DNA of 64,000 nt from Paenibacillus polymyxa (GCF_018614975.1 NZ_JAGGNR010000014.1:248001-312000), one strand, 5' to 3'; shown: positions 43,477 through 53,558, numbered from the stretch's first letter. The notes: generated from the sequence alone by a model not told the origin. Made by a program: numbers and translations.

Positions 43477-45843
43477 CTATTCTAATTCTGCGACGGTCAC
43501 ACCGTTTCCGCCTTCTCCGTAATTGCCCAGCCGGTAGCTTTTAATATGTTTATGCTTACGCAGGTAATCCTGAATACCGGAACGTAAAATTCCTGTACCT
43601 TTACCGTGAATAATATAAACTTGACCCAGGTTGGCAAGGAAAGCTTCATCAATGAACCGATCTGTCTCCATCAGGGCTTCTTCCAGATTGGTACCACGCA
43701 GATCCAATTCACTTTTCACATTGTCATCACGTGTACGTTTCATACCCGTTACCGGTTTTTGCTTTGGTTTGGCTGCGGGAGCCGATTGCTGCAGTTCCAG
43801 GTCATCCAGGGATACTTTCATTTTCATAATCCCCAGTTGTACCATAGCGTCTTTGCTGCCCGACATCTCTACAACATGGCCTTTTTGATTCAAACTGTAG
43901 ACTAGTACTTCATCACCAGGACCGATGGCACGAGTCTTCGGCGCTGTTGCCGTCTTCTTGACCGTTTTCCTGCGTTTCTCCGGTTCCGCCTCGTCCAGCT
44001 GTTTGCGGGCAGCAATGAGTTTGTGCTCCTTCACGGAAGCACCTTCTTCCATAGCCAACAGGCGAAGATCTGCTATAATCTTCTCCGCTTCCGCGCGAGC
44101 CTTGTCCACAATGCCCCGTGCATCTTCTTCTGCTTTTTCAATCCGGCGATCACGCTGCTGTTCCAGCTTCTCCAGTTCAGTCTGGTGACGACTGCGTAAT
44201 TTCTCCATATCCTGGCGCAAGCTCTCTGCCTTGTCACGCTCTTGTTCAGCCGTAAGACGGTTCTCTTCAAGAGAAGCAATCATGTGCTCAATCCGTTGAT
44301 CCTCTTCCTTCACTTCGCCACGGGCGTATTCAAGAATGTAACTCGGCAGCCCCAGTCGCTCTGCAATGGCAAATGCATTACTTCGTCCAGGTACACCCAC
44401 CAGAAGGCGATAGGTTGGACTGAGTGTGTTGATGTCAAATTCCATGCTGGCATTAATGACACCTTTACGCTCATATGCGTATGCTTTCAGTTCACTGTAA
44501 TGAGTGGTTGCAACCATGCGACATCCCGTCCGGTGCATATGCTCCAGCATGGAGATCGCCAGTGCGGAACCTTCAGCCGGATCTGTTCCTGCTCCAAGTT
44601 CATCGAGCAATACCAAACTTTTCGGGGTCATGTTTTTCAGAATGCGAATGATGTTGGTCATATGACTGGAGAAGGTACTCAGATTCTGCTCGATACTCTG
44701 CTCGTCCCCAATGTCTGCATAGATCGCATCAAATACACATAACTGACTGCCATCCTCAGCCGGAACAAATAAACCGGACATTGCCATCAGGCTAAGCAAT
44801 CCAATCGTTTTGAGCGTTACCGTTTTACCCCCCGTATTGGGACCTGTCACGATAATGGATGTGTAATCATTGCCCAGCTCAATGTCGATTGGAACCACGT
44901 TTTCGATCGCAATCAGCGGATGCCGACCTTTTTTAAGTTTGAGGAAACCGCGATCATTCATGCGAGGCAATGTTGCTTTCAGTTCACGAGCAAGACGTGC
45001 TTTGGCAAAGATAAAATCAAGTGAACCCAGCAAGTCGACATCATACAACAGCCACTCTCCCTGCTCACTGACAAGTGCCGTCAATTTCTGCAAAATAATC
45101 TCTATTTCGCGTTCTTCCCGAATCCGGGTCTCGCGTAATTTATTGTTCATTGCAACAATCGATTCCGGCTCAATGAACAATGTCGCACCCGAACCGGATT
45201 GATCGTGCACAATCCCGCCAAAGTACGAACGATATTCAGCTTTTACCGGGATAACAAACCGGTCTCCTCTGATTGTGATGAGCTGATCCTGCAACATTTT
45301 GGATACAGTAGAGGACCGAATCATGGAATCGAGTTTTTCACGAATCCGCGCTTCTCCGCCTCGCAGCTCACGACGAATCTGCGCCAGTGTTACGCTTGCA
45401 CTGTCGGCAACCTCTGCATTATCGTCAATACAGTTTTTGATGGCATCCTCAAGCGTTTTTTGCTCTGACAGTTGGTCGCTGATATAAAACAAAGATTCGA
45501 TGGGCTCATCTTCATGCAAAGTACCAATCTGACGTTTCAATCGCCGCGCCGCAAAGGTTGTATTGGAAATTCCCAAAAGTTCGTGAGGGTTAAGTGTGCC
45601 TCCAATTTCAGCACGTTTGATGGAAGCTGTAATATCTACAATTCCCCCAAACGACGGTGAGCCTTTCAGGCGATCAAATGTGAAGGCTTCATCGGTTTGC
45701 TGCAGCAACCGCTTCACTTCTTCAAGTTCACTGCTTGGTTCAAGTTGCTCCGCTTTCTTTTTTCCCATGGTCGTCTGGGCAAAGCTAAGTAGTGTATTTA
45801 AAATTTTGCGATATTCCAGTGTGTGTAAAATTTTCGTGTCCAA
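43477..45843 (-). CDS. mutS2: MutS2 endonuclease/ribosome-rescue ATPase
   Basis: A 788-residue MutS2 (B. subtilis 785). It has a core clamp, ABC-type ATPase with GPNTGGKTVTLK, STFSSHMTNI and LVLLDELGAGTDPAEGSAL, a long coiled coil (about 500-620), and a C-terminal Smr nuclease domain (ELDLRGTNLEEA; VYIIHGKGTGILRSGIQDYL). Family roles are suppression of recombination and, in B. subtilis, splitting of collided ribosomes. A TTG eight bases after GGAAGGAG is the start. It lies downstream of zapA and the pheST operon on the same strand, though two plus-strand genes intervene. Confidence 0.95.
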   Translation of the reverse strand: MDTKILHTLEYRKILNTLLSFAQTTMGKKKAEQLEPSSELEEVKRLLQQTDEAFTFDRLKGSPSFGGIVDITASIKRAEIGGTLNPHELLGISNTTFAARRLKRQIGTLHEDEPIESLFYISDQLSEQKTLEDAIKNCIDDNAEVADSASVTLAQIRRELRGGEARIREKLDSMIRSSTVSKMLQDQLITIRGDRFVIPVKAEYRSYFGGIVHDQSGSGATLFIEPESIVAMNNKLRETRIREEREIEIILQKLTALVSEQGEWLLYDVDLLGSLDFIFAKARLARELKATLPRMNDRGFLKLKKGRHPLIAIENVVPIDIELGNDYTSIIVTGPNTGGKTVTLKTIGLLSLMAMSGLFVPAEDGSQLCVFDAIYADIGDEQSIEQNLSTFSSHMTNIIRILKNMTPKSLVLLDELGAGTDPAEGSALAISMLEHMHRTGCRMVATTHYSELKAYAYERKGVINASMEFDINTLSPTYRLLVGVPGRSNAFAIAERLGLPSYILEYARGEVKEEDQRIEHMIASLEENRLTAEQERDKAESLRQDMEKLRSRHQTELEKLEQQRDRRIEKAEEDARGIVDKARAEAEKIIADLRLLAMEEGASVKEHKLIAARKQLDEAEPEKRRKTVKKTATAPKTRAIGPGDEVLVYSLNQKGHVVEMSGSKDAMVQLGIMKMKVSLDDLELQQSAPAAKPKQKPVTGMKRTRDDNVKSELDLRGTNLEEALMETDRFIDEAFLANLGQVYIIHGKGTGILRSGIQDYLRKHKHIKSYRLGNYGEGGNGVTVAELE

Positions 45844-46030
45844 GTGTACAACTCCTTCCAAACTATATCTGTATTATAACGAAAGAAACTTTCTTACGCT
45901 ATTTAACGAATCCTTCCACACATAACTTCAACCATAGCACCACAAACTACAGGTGTCAGGATTGTGCAACCTCTCCATCCCCTTGGAGTCGCCCTGCTCA
46001 GTTCAACCTGAATAAAAGGAGGTAAACACC

Positions 46031-46390
46031 ATGAATTTCCTGGGACATGTCGTGCGATTTATCATCGCCGCAATTGTATTAATGGTGGTTAGCTGGATCG
46101 TTCCCGGATTCGCCGTTGGTGGCTTCTGGAGCGCCCTGTTGCTTGCTCTCGTCATTGCCCTGCTCGGCTGGATCGTTGAAGGTATCTTCGGCAAAAGAGT
46201 CAACCCGTTTGGTCGCGGTATTGTCGGATTTATCGTTAGCGCACTGGTGATTTGGCTTGGTCAATATGTTGTAGATCATGTTGAGGTCAGCCTGCTCGGT
46301 GCCATTCTCGCTGCGCTGGTTATCGGGATTATCGATCTCTTCATCCCGGTATCCACCCCTTTTGATGCCGGACGAAGCTCCAAAAGTTAA
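46031..46390 (+). CDS. Holin-like small membrane protein (YvlD type)
   Basis: A 119-residue protein of four closely packed TM helices (FIIAAIVLMVVSWIVPGFAV; LLALVIALLGWIVEGIFG; IVGFIVSALVIWLGQYVV; LLGAILAALVIGIIDLFIP). It belongs to the membrane family labelled 'phage holin' in databases but widely chromosomal (YvlD). AAAGGAGG precedes the ATG, and a terminator follows. No phage gene is nearby, so lysis is unlikely. Confidence 0.82.
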   Translation: MNFLGHVVRFIIAAIVLMVVSWIVPGFAVGGFWSALLLALVIALLGWIVEGIFGKRVNPFGRGIVGFIVSALVIWLGQYVVDHVEVSLLGAILAALVIGIIDLFIPVSTPFDAGRSSKS

Positions 46391-46425
46391 TCTCCACTTC
46401 ACCTTACGTCCCCTTGAATTCTCCT

Positions 46426-46464
46426 AAACCTCTGAAGGCCCTGGGCCGGAAGGGGTTTATTTCA
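46426..46464 (+). terminator. Terminator of the holin-like gene
   Basis: AAACC-tCT pairs with AGGGGTTT around an inner GGCC/GGCC stem and is followed by ATTTCATT on the plus strand. Confidence 0.65.
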
Positions 46465-46606
46465 TTCGGGCAGTACGCAAGCTCTGCCATACACATACAA
46501 TTTTCAAAAAAACGACATACGCAGCGTGTACAGGCATCCACATATTGCGGTATGATGACTGGAGCAATCATTCAAATTTTATCCATATCACGCTTTAAGG
46601 AGGCAC

Positions 46607-46996
46607 ATGATGAAGAAAGGCATAACATGGCTCGCTGCCTGTATGTTAATTCTGGTCCTCACTGCATGTGGAGGGGCGAAACAGTCCGCAGAATCTGGCA
46701 GTAATGGATCCGATGCTGAAGTTACAGCCAGTGAAGAATTGGTCATCAAGGCAAGTAACTATGAATTCGATCAACCTGAGTACCATCTTAAAAAAGGCGT
46801 TCCGGTTAACATTGTTTATGAAAATGTAAACGGAAATCACGGAATCCTTGTGCCTGAGCTGAACCTTCAACTGGATACCAGAAATAGTTCCAAAGTGATA
46901 ACCCCGGACAAAGTTGGTGAGTTTGAAATGTCCTGTTCTGTCTTCTGTGGTTCAGGACACAGCAGCATGATCTCCAAAATTATCGTTGAAGAATAG
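46607..46996 (+). CDS. CuA-domain cupredoxin lipoprotein
   Basis: A 129-residue lipoprotein: signal peptide with lipobox LVLTAC (Cys21), short Ser/Gly linker, then a cupredoxin fold. The copper ligands match a binuclear CuA centre: His78 (GNHGI) and Cys110, Cys114, His118, Met121 (CSVFCGSGHSSM), the CX3CX3HX2M pattern of cytochrome oxidase subunit II. No TM pair or oxidase gene is adjacent, so it is a stand-alone electron-transfer or copper-delivery protein. AAGGAGG lies before the ATG; an ATG directly after is an alternative start. Confidence 0.85.
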   Translation: MMKKGITWLAACMLILVLTACGGAKQSAESGSNGSDAEVTASEELVIKASNYEFDQPEYHLKKGVPVNIVYENVNGNHGILVPELNLQLDTRNSSKVITPDKVGEFEMSCSVFCGSGHSSMISKIIVEE

Positions 46997-47006
46997 GTTT
47001 CAAGAC

Positions 47007-47044
47007 AAGGAGCCCCCGCAGCGACGGGAGCTCCTTCTTCTTTA
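47007..47044 (+). terminator. Terminator of the CuA lipoprotein gene
   Basis: AAGGAGC-CCCG pairs with CGGG-GCTCCTT and is followed by CTTCTTT on the plus strand. Confidence 0.75.
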
Positions 47045-47103
47045 GTATAACAAATTGTACCAGAGTACGTTGCCCACGAGCCAGTTCTGCTACATTCATT
47101 CCG

Positions 47104-49812
47104 CTAGGTCTGGTCCTGTTCAATCAATTCAATCCATTCGTTATATTCCGTCTGCAATTTCGTATATTCATCATGCAACTGACGATATTCCTTGTTCAGT
47201 TGCTCTGCCTTTTCCTGCTCCATTTCACGTTCAACCTGTAACAAACGTAATTGGTTGGCCGCCAGTTCATAACGCTCCCCCATCTCAAGCAGTTCAGTTT
47301 CCATGATCTCTTTCTCTTGGGTCGCTTCTGCACGTAACTTGTCCAGTTGCTGTCGTTCTTGCTCCAGTCCCTCCAGCAACTCACTACTTGCCGCACTTTC
47401 TCTCTTCCAAACCGTCAGTTCATTCTCAAGTGCAGCCCAGCGTTCCTGCCAGGATTGTTCCTGAGCCGCCCATTCGTCTGCACGGCGTCGCCACACCTGG
47501 TCGTTCTGCTCTGCTTGTTCAACGCTTGAGCGAAGTTCTTCTTCACGTCTTGTCAACTGCTCCAGACGGGATGCCAACTCGGCCTGTTTGGCTGACAGTT
47601 CTTCGTGTTTGATCTGCCAATCCAACGCTTCTTCCTCAGTCTGGGCTAGTCGGCTCTCTTGCTCCGAGTATCGCTCGGAAAGTTTAGCTGAAGAATGTCT
47701 TGCTTCTTCAAGCGCGCTCACAATCTCTTGCTTCTCCTTGCTCAATTCATCAATCTTGGAACTGTAATTCTCTTCCCGTTGTAATGCATCACTGTAATCG
47801 TTACGGATTTGTTTATAGTTATCCTGAAGTCGGTTCAGCTCTTCACGAACAACATTTAGCTCAACTTCAAGCTGATTGCGTTTTTCTTCCAGAAGCTCTG
47901 CTTCCTTCTGGTATTGCACAGCTTCTTCATGGTTAAAACGAGACTCTTCCTTCACCACGGACAATTCATCATGAAGGGATTGCACACCAGATTCCAACGT
48001 TTCATTTTGTTCAGCAACTTCGAGAATCTGGTTCTCCAGGTCCCCGATCTCCGCCAATCGCTGCTCAGCTAGGTCTTTCCAGGATTGCTCACGTTCCGTA
48101 AGCGTGCCGATCTCATGCTGCAATGTACGCACCGCGGCATGAGCCTGTTCAAGCACCTTATGCAACCTGCGCTGTTCCTCTTCCGACTTCACTTCAGCCT
48201 CACGAAGCTTTTGCACTTCCTGTTCAAGCTGTGCATGCTGTTCCTGAAGTTTGCGTAGCTGTGCTGTGAGAGAGGTTTCTCTATCCACAGTTTCATTATA
48301 CTTCTGCTTCCAATGTTCCTGTGAATTACGGGATTGCTGGGCAGCCTGCTCCGTTTCACGCAGAAGCTCTTGCAACTGGGAACGGTCCTCTTTCAACTGC
48401 TCCAGTTGCTGCTCCAGCTCCATAATTCGGCGAGTCTGAACTTCCTGCTCCTGTTTACGGACCCCATGCTCATGACGTAACGATTCCAATTGACCACGCT
48501 CGTGCTGAAGCTGCTGTTCTTGCTCTGCAACCATGTCCTGTGCACTGATGAGCTGGGTCATTACTTCTTCTAATTGTTCTTCCACATCCAATAGTCGAGT
48601 CTCCGCCTGTTTACGTTGTTCCTCAAGCTGCTGCTTGAGCTTGCCCCGTTCTTCTTGCAGAATGGCCTCTGCTGCCGATGCAGCTTCTGTTGCCTGGGAT
48701 GCTGCTGCTTCCTTGGCTTGCTGCAATTGTTCCTCGAGGGCTGTTTCTTTCTCCATCCATTCGAGTTCCAACTGCTCGGATAACGCCTTGAACTCCGCAT
48801 TCAACTGATTTATCTCAGTCAGGCGCTTCTGCTCCGCTTGTTCCTGCAAGTCAGCCCGCTCCTGCTTCGCCTGATCCGTGAGCTTCTGTGTCTGTTGCAG
48901 CGCTTTTTCTTCAGCCTGTTGAAGACGAAGTTCCATCTGTTGCTGAAGTTCATGATATCGCAGTGCTGCTTCTTCCTGAGCTTTCTTCAGATTGCTCTCC
49001 GCCTGCTCCAACTCGGACAAAATGGCCGACTCGGCTTCTTCCTTGGCTGTCTGAACCTGCTGCGCAGCCTTGGCTTCAATCTGTTGACGTTCTGCAACGG
49101 CACGGCTTTCGGCTTCTTTTAATTGAGCTGCAGCCTTGTCCTGCAACTCTTTATATTGTGCCGCAGCTTTGAGCTGCGCCTGCTGCAATTCGGCTGCAGA
49201 ACGGTTCTGAGCTTCTTTGAGCTGGGAAGCAGCCTGTGCCTGTGCATTTTTAAGCTGGTTAGCCGCTTTCTCTTCCATTTCCTTCAGCTGTTTCGTTCCC
49301 TTGGCTTCTGCTTCCTTCAGTTGTGCCGTCGCTTGGGCCTGCAATTTCTGCACGCGCTCCGTTGCTTGAGCGCGTTCTTGCTCCAGCAGCTTGTTCAACT
49401 TGGCTATCTCTGAATTTTTGTCCGTTTCGGACTTTTGCAGCGCCTGCTCTGCTTCAAGCTTCAGCTTCTGTATATCAGCAAGAGCCTGGTCACGCCGTTC
49501 CAATTCTTCTTCATGTTCATTTTGTATGGCGTTTAACCGATTCAATTCGTTTCTCAGTTCTGTACGTTCTCCAGTAAGCATCTTCAGTTCATTACGGATT
49601 TCCTGAGTCTGAAGAGACTGTTCAGCCATATGTACAGCCGCCAGTACCGCAATACGCGGAGTATCCAGACGGGAATTTTGCTTGGAGATCGCGCTCATAC
49701 GCTCATCTACCAGGTTAGCTACTTGTTTCATATAGTCGGCACTGCTGCCAACCAGTTTATAGGAAGTCCCGTAGATCTCTACGGTGACGCGTGTACGATC
49801 AGGTGTAGTCAC
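47104..49812 (-). CDS. zapA: ZapA-domain protein fused to a giant coiled coil
   Basis: A 902-residue protein. Residues 1-90 are a normal ZapA domain (VTVEIYGTSYKLVGSSADYMKQVANLVDERM, then IAVLAAVHMAEQSL), which in other bacteria is an FtsZ-ring crosslinker of about 85-100 residues. The remaining 800 residues are almost continuous coiled coil, rich in Gln, Glu, Ala and Arg, with nine tandem 11-residue repeats at 162-260. A GTG seven bases after AAGGAGGG is the start. It lies between pheT and mutS2, the usual place of zapA. No frameshift or stop is seen. The tail may extend or bundle the Z-ring; that is inference. Confidence 0.85.
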   Translation of the reverse strand: MTTPDRTRVTVEIYGTSYKLVGSSADYMKQVANLVDERMSAISKQNSRLDTPRIAVLAAVHMAEQSLQTQEIRNELKMLTGERTELRNELNRLNAIQNEHEEELERRDQALADIQKLKLEAEQALQKSETDKNSEIAKLNKLLEQERAQATERVQKLQAQATAQLKEAEAKGTKQLKEMEEKAANQLKNAQAQAASQLKEAQNRSAAELQQAQLKAAAQYKELQDKAAAQLKEAESRAVAERQQIEAKAAQQVQTAKEEAESAILSELEQAESNLKKAQEEAALRYHELQQQMELRLQQAEEKALQQTQKLTDQAKQERADLQEQAEQKRLTEINQLNAEFKALSEQLELEWMEKETALEEQLQQAKEAAASQATEAASAAEAILQEERGKLKQQLEEQRKQAETRLLDVEEQLEEVMTQLISAQDMVAEQEQQLQHERGQLESLRHEHGVRKQEQEVQTRRIMELEQQLEQLKEDRSQLQELLRETEQAAQQSRNSQEHWKQKYNETVDRETSLTAQLRKLQEQHAQLEQEVQKLREAEVKSEEEQRRLHKVLEQAHAAVRTLQHEIGTLTEREQSWKDLAEQRLAEIGDLENQILEVAEQNETLESGVQSLHDELSVVKEESRFNHEEAVQYQKEAELLEEKRNQLEVELNVVREELNRLQDNYKQIRNDYSDALQREENYSSKIDELSKEKQEIVSALEEARHSSAKLSERYSEQESRLAQTEEEALDWQIKHEELSAKQAELASRLEQLTRREEELRSSVEQAEQNDQVWRRRADEWAAQEQSWQERWAALENELTVWKRESAASSELLEGLEQERQQLDKLRAEATQEKEIMETELLEMGERYELAANQLRLLQVEREMEQEKAEQLNKEYRQLHDEYTKLQTEYNEWIELIEQDQT
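49033..49329 (-). repeat. Nine tandem 33-bp (11-residue) repeats in the ZapA fusion
   Basis: The translation shows back-to-back units such as TAQLKEAEAKG, TKQLKEMEEKA, ANQLKNAQAQA, ASQLKEAQNRS, AAELQQAQLKA, AAQYKELQDKA, AAQLKEAESRA, VAERQQIEAKA, AQQVQTAKEEA. The consensus A-x-Q-L-K-E-A-x-x-K-A is a hendecad, which forms straight or slightly right-handed coiled coils instead of the usual heptad winding. Confidence 0.85.
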
Positions 49813-49860
49813 AGTTGTGCCCTCCTTCAAGTCTGTATGTTGATTCTAAGCTGTAATCAC

Positions 49861-49904
49861 AAAAAAGTCACATCGATCCTCTAATGCTAAGGATTCGATG
49901 TGAC
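49861..49904 (-). terminator. Terminator of pheST
   Basis: GTCACATCGA pairs with TCGATGTGAC with an inner CCT/AGG extension and is followed by TTTTTT on the minus strand. It separates pheT from the zapA fusion gene. Confidence 0.9.
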
Positions 49905-49950
49905 TTCAAACAATTCCTGCTAATCTTTGTTCAAAAAATCTTCTTCTGTC

Positions 49951-52404
49951 CTATTTACGCAATTCCGCTCCGAATTGCTCTTCCAGACGAGCCACTACAC
50001 GGGCATGAACTTCAGTAACTTCCTCATCGGTGAGTGTACGTTCACGATTCCGGTACACCAGTGCCATCGCCACGCTTTTCTTGTTTTCACCCAGTTTACT
50101 GCCAGTAAACACATCGAATACCTGTACGTTTTGTAACAATTCACCCGCTGATTCACGAATGACGCGCAGCATATCTCCAGCTTCAACATCCTCATTCACA
50201 ACAACCGCAATATCACGTTCCATGGCCGGGAAACGCGGAAGCTCACGATAACGAATATCTGCGTCTGCTTCACTGTAAATCGATTCAAGTGCAATCTCTG
50301 CGATGTACACATCATTCAGATCATACTGCTGTTGCAGTTCCGGATGCAATTGACCCAATGTACCGATCAATGTGCCTTCCCCGCCATCCTTGCCTTCCAG
50401 GTAAACCGATGCGGAACGTCCCGGATGGAATCCTTCAGGGCTGTTTGCTACCAAGCGAATGCGTTGTTCAAGCCCCATATAGGTGAACAGATGCTCAAGG
50501 GCACCTTTCAGATCGAAGAAGTCTACTTTCTCCGCTCCAACATTCCACTGCTGGCTTGCACGATTCCCGGTGAGCAGTAGCCCCAGTACTGGAATCTCAT
50601 GCGGTTGCTTGGTCAACTGAGCTTCCTCGGTGAAGAACACATTGCCCACTTCAAATACTGCCAGTGAATCCTGTTTACGGTTCATGTTATACACCGCTGC
50701 ATCCAGCATTTGTGGCAAAATACTCGTACGAAGCACACTGCGGTCCTCACTCATAGGCATCGCGAGTTCCACGGCTTTACTACCTTGTGTCAACGCCGGG
50801 AACAGAGTCGCTTTATCCGGGTGTACAAAGGAGTAACTGATCATTTCCTGCCAGCCACTTCCTGAGAGCAATCCACGAATGGTGCGACGCATTGCTTGAG
50901 AGCGTGTATATGCCCCCGGAGTCGTCGGTCCTTCAATCCAGGTGGTTGGAATGTTGTCATATCCGTACAAGCGTGCAATCTCTTCAAACAAGTCTACATC
51001 GAGTGTAATATCCCCTCTGCGTGTTGGTACTTCCACATCCAGCAATCCTTGATCAGCATCACCACATGCAAAGTGCAAGCGAGCGAAAATGGTTTTCACC
51101 TCAAGTAAAGACAGATCGGTTCCCAGATAACGATTCAGTCTGCCCAGCGACAATTGAATTACACGTTTCTCCGCAGCTTCCGCTCCAGCTTCCACGATTC
51201 CCTGATGCACTTCACCTTCAGCATAACGCTGAATCAGTTCAGCGGCACGATCCAAAGCCGTAATCACCGCACCCGGGTCTACTTCCTTTTCAAAACGCAT
51301 GCTTGCTTCGGAACGCAGCCCCAGTTGGCGCGACGTTTTCCGAACGGTTCCGCCGTCGAACTTGGCGGACTCCAAGAGCAGATTCACCGTGCCTTCCGAT
51401 ACCTCGGAATTCTCGCCACCCATAACCCCAGCGATGGCTACAGGTTTCACGCCGTCCGTGATGAGCAACATGTGCGGCTCCAGCTTGCGCTCTTGGCCAT
51501 CGAGCGTAACGATCGTTTCACCTTCGTTGGCCATCCGCACTTCAATATGACCCTTTTCCAGCTTATCCGCATCGAATGCATGCAGCGGTTGACCGTATTC
51601 CAGCATGACATAGTTCGTGATATCAACGATGTTATTGATTGGGCGAACACCTGCCGCCATGAGACGGTTTTGCATCCACAGTGGGGAAGCACCCAGCTTA
51701 ATACCGGTTACATAACGAGCTGCATAGTGACTGCATTGCTCCTGTGCCTTAATCTCTACGGAGATATGATTCGCAGCCGCATCGCGAGCTTCAACCAGTT
51801 GGTCTTTGGGACTTGGCAGCTTCACTTCACGACCCAGAATGGCACCCACTTCATAAGCCGCACCACGCATGCTGAGACAGTCAGAACGGTTCGGTGTCAG
51901 GTCCAGTTCAAGCACATGGTCGTCAAGACCAAGAACCTGGCTGATTGGCGTGCCAATCTCCGTTTGTTCTGGCAGAACGAGAATACCTTCCTGCTGATCT
52001 TTGGGCAGCAATTTGTCGTTCATGCCCAGCTCTTTGGCAGAACAGATCATGCCAAGGGAGACAACGCCGCGCAGTTTGGCTTTTTTGATATCCAATCCAC
52101 CAGGGAGCTTCGCTCCAACCAGGGCTACGACTACTTTTTGGCCTGCATCCACATTTTTCGCACCACACACGATCTGCAGATCTTCTTCCTGGCCGGCATC
52201 GATGACACATACATTCAGTTTGTCTGCATCGGGGTGTTTCTCCTTGCTCTTCACATAACCCACAACAACTTTATTCACGCCCTTATTGCGGTTCTCCACT
52301 ACATCAATTTCTACTCCCGCACGGGTGATTTTCTCCGCCAATTCCTGTGGCGTCACACCTTCAAGGGAAATATAATCAGACAGCCAATCTGTCGATACTC
52401 TCAT
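49951..52404 (-). CDS. pheT: Phenylalanyl-tRNA synthetase beta subunit
   Basis: The 817-residue beta chain of the alpha2-beta2 enzyme. Domains in order: N-terminal B1, EMAP-type tRNA-binding fold (about 40-150), B3/B4 editing domain (about 200-400), B5 DNA-binding-like domain, catalytic-like core, and C-terminal FDX-ACB anticodon-binding domain (about 720-815, YRELPRFPAMERDIAVVVNE). GAAGGAAGTG lies before the ATG. It follows pheS by 84 bp in one T-box-controlled operon. Confidence 0.96.
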   Translation of the reverse strand: MRVSTDWLSDYISLEGVTPQELAEKITRAGVEIDVVENRNKGVNKVVVGYVKSKEKHPDADKLNVCVIDAGQEEDLQIVCGAKNVDAGQKVVVALVGAKLPGGLDIKKAKLRGVVSLGMICSAKELGMNDKLLPKDQQEGILVLPEQTEIGTPISQVLGLDDHVLELDLTPNRSDCLSMRGAAYEVGAILGREVKLPSPKDQLVEARDAAANHISVEIKAQEQCSHYAARYVTGIKLGASPLWMQNRLMAAGVRPINNIVDITNYVMLEYGQPLHAFDADKLEKGHIEVRMANEGETIVTLDGQERKLEPHMLLITDGVKPVAIAGVMGGENSEVSEGTVNLLLESAKFDGGTVRKTSRQLGLRSEASMRFEKEVDPGAVITALDRAAELIQRYAEGEVHQGIVEAGAEAAEKRVIQLSLGRLNRYLGTDLSLLEVKTIFARLHFACGDADQGLLDVEVPTRRGDITLDVDLFEEIARLYGYDNIPTTWIEGPTTPGAYTRSQAMRRTIRGLLSGSGWQEMISYSFVHPDKATLFPALTQGSKAVELAMPMSEDRSVLRTSILPQMLDAAVYNMNRKQDSLAVFEVGNVFFTEEAQLTKQPHEIPVLGLLLTGNRASQQWNVGAEKVDFFDLKGALEHLFTYMGLEQRIRLVANSPEGFHPGRSASVYLEGKDGGEGTLIGTLGQLHPELQQQYDLNDVYIAEIALESIYSEADADIRYRELPRFPAMERDIAVVVNEDVEAGDMLRVIRESAGELLQNVQVFDVFTGSKLGENKKSVAMALVYRNRERTLTDEEVTEVHARVVARLEEQFGAELRK

Positions 52405-52488
52405 GGACGTTCACTTCCTTCATCTATAAATTGGTGTTCCCGGTTCATAACGCTTGCTCTATACAAGTTGATCCATTGTATTGTTAAG

Positions 52489-53523
52489 TTACAGCCGTCC
52501 GAATTGCTTCAGGAAGGTCAGATCGCTATTGTAGAAGTGACGGATATCATCGACACCATACTTCAGCATGGCGATACGTTCTACACCCATGCCGAATGCA
52601 AAACCACTGTATTTCTCTGGATCATAACCACCCATTTCCAGTACTTTCGGGTGAACCATACCGCCGCCCAAAATTTCAAGCCAGCCTGTTTGCTTACATA
52701 CGCGACAGCCGCTGCCGCCACATTGTACACAGGTTACATCCACTTCCGCACTTGGCTCTGTGAATGGGAAGAAGCTTGGGCGTAGACGAATTTCTGTGTG
52801 GGAACCGAACATTTCGCGCACGAATTGTAGCAGGGTTCCTTTCAGATCGCTCATACGAATGTTTTCGCTGATGACCAATCCTTCAACCTGGTTGAATTGG
52901 AAAGAGTGCGTCGCATCGTCGTCATCACGGCGGTATACTTTACCTGGGCAGATGACTTTGACAGGCACTTCGCCCTTCATGCTCTGCATGGTACGTACTT
53001 GAACCGGAGATGTATGGGTACGCATCAACAAGTCTTCTGTAACATAGAAGGAATCCTGCATATCGCGCGCCGGGTGATTCTTCGGCAGATTCAATGCTTC
53101 AAAGTTGTAATAATCCATTTCAACTTCAGGACCTTCCGCAATGCGGTATCCCATACCGATGAAAATATCTTCGATCTCCTGTACCACTTTGGTCAGTGGA
53201 TGCAGTCCGCCTTGACGTCCATGACGTCCTGGCAGACTCACATCAATTTTCTCGGATTGCAGACGCTTCGCCGTCTCTTCCTTCTGGAACTGACCCTGCT
53301 TGCTGTCGATGACTTCCTCAATGGCAGCCCGAACATCGTTGGCTACTTGACCAATAACTGGACGTTCCTCTGCACTAAGTGCACCCATGCCGCGCAAAAT
53401 TTCAGTCAAAGCACCCTTTTTCCCCAAATACTTTACACGCAGATCACCAAGCGTCTGCGGATCATTCACACCAGACAACTGCTCCAGCGCTTCGATCTTC
53501 AATGCCTCTAAACGTTCTTTCAT
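52489..53523 (-). CDS. pheS: Phenylalanyl-tRNA synthetase alpha subunit
   Basis: The catalytic subunit, 344 residues. An N-terminal coiled coil (1-85) is followed by the class II core with motif 2 (FQNVEGL-like [11 protein letters not shown]), HPxxD-type blocks and motif 3 ([22 protein letters not shown]). AAGGGGG precedes the ATG at MKERLEAL; the open frame continues 28 codons upstream only across the T-box terminator. Confidence 0.96.
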   Translation of the reverse strand: MKERLEALKIEALEQLSGVNDPQTLGDLRVKYLGKKGALTEILRGMGALSAEERPVIGQVANDVRAAIEEVIDSKQGQFQKEETAKRLQSEKIDVSLPGRHGRQGGLHPLTKVVQEIEDIFIGMGYRIAEGPEVEMDYYNFEALNLPKNHPARDMQDSFYVTEDLLMRTHTSPVQVRTMQSMKGEVPVKVICPGKVYRRDDDDATHSFQFNQVEGLVISENIRMSDLKGTLLQFVREMFGSHTEIRLRPSFFPFTEPSAEVDVTCVQCGGSGCRVCKQTGWLEILGGGMVHPKVLEMGGYDPEKYSGFAFGMGVERIAMLKYGVDDIRHFYNSDLTFLKQFGRL

Positions 53524-53558
53524 GTGTAATTGCCCCCTTTTTGTGGTGTTTTTGCAAC

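Noticed and set aside
46031-46390. Prophage remnant because of the holin-like protein
   Set aside because: No other phage gene, integrase or att-like repeat nearby; the family is common as a chromosomal membrane protein.
51154-52785. A 543-codon plus-strand frame opposite pheT/pheS
   Set aside because: It is fully antisense to strongly supported pheT and pheS, has no ribosome site, and its composition is that of a shadow frame.
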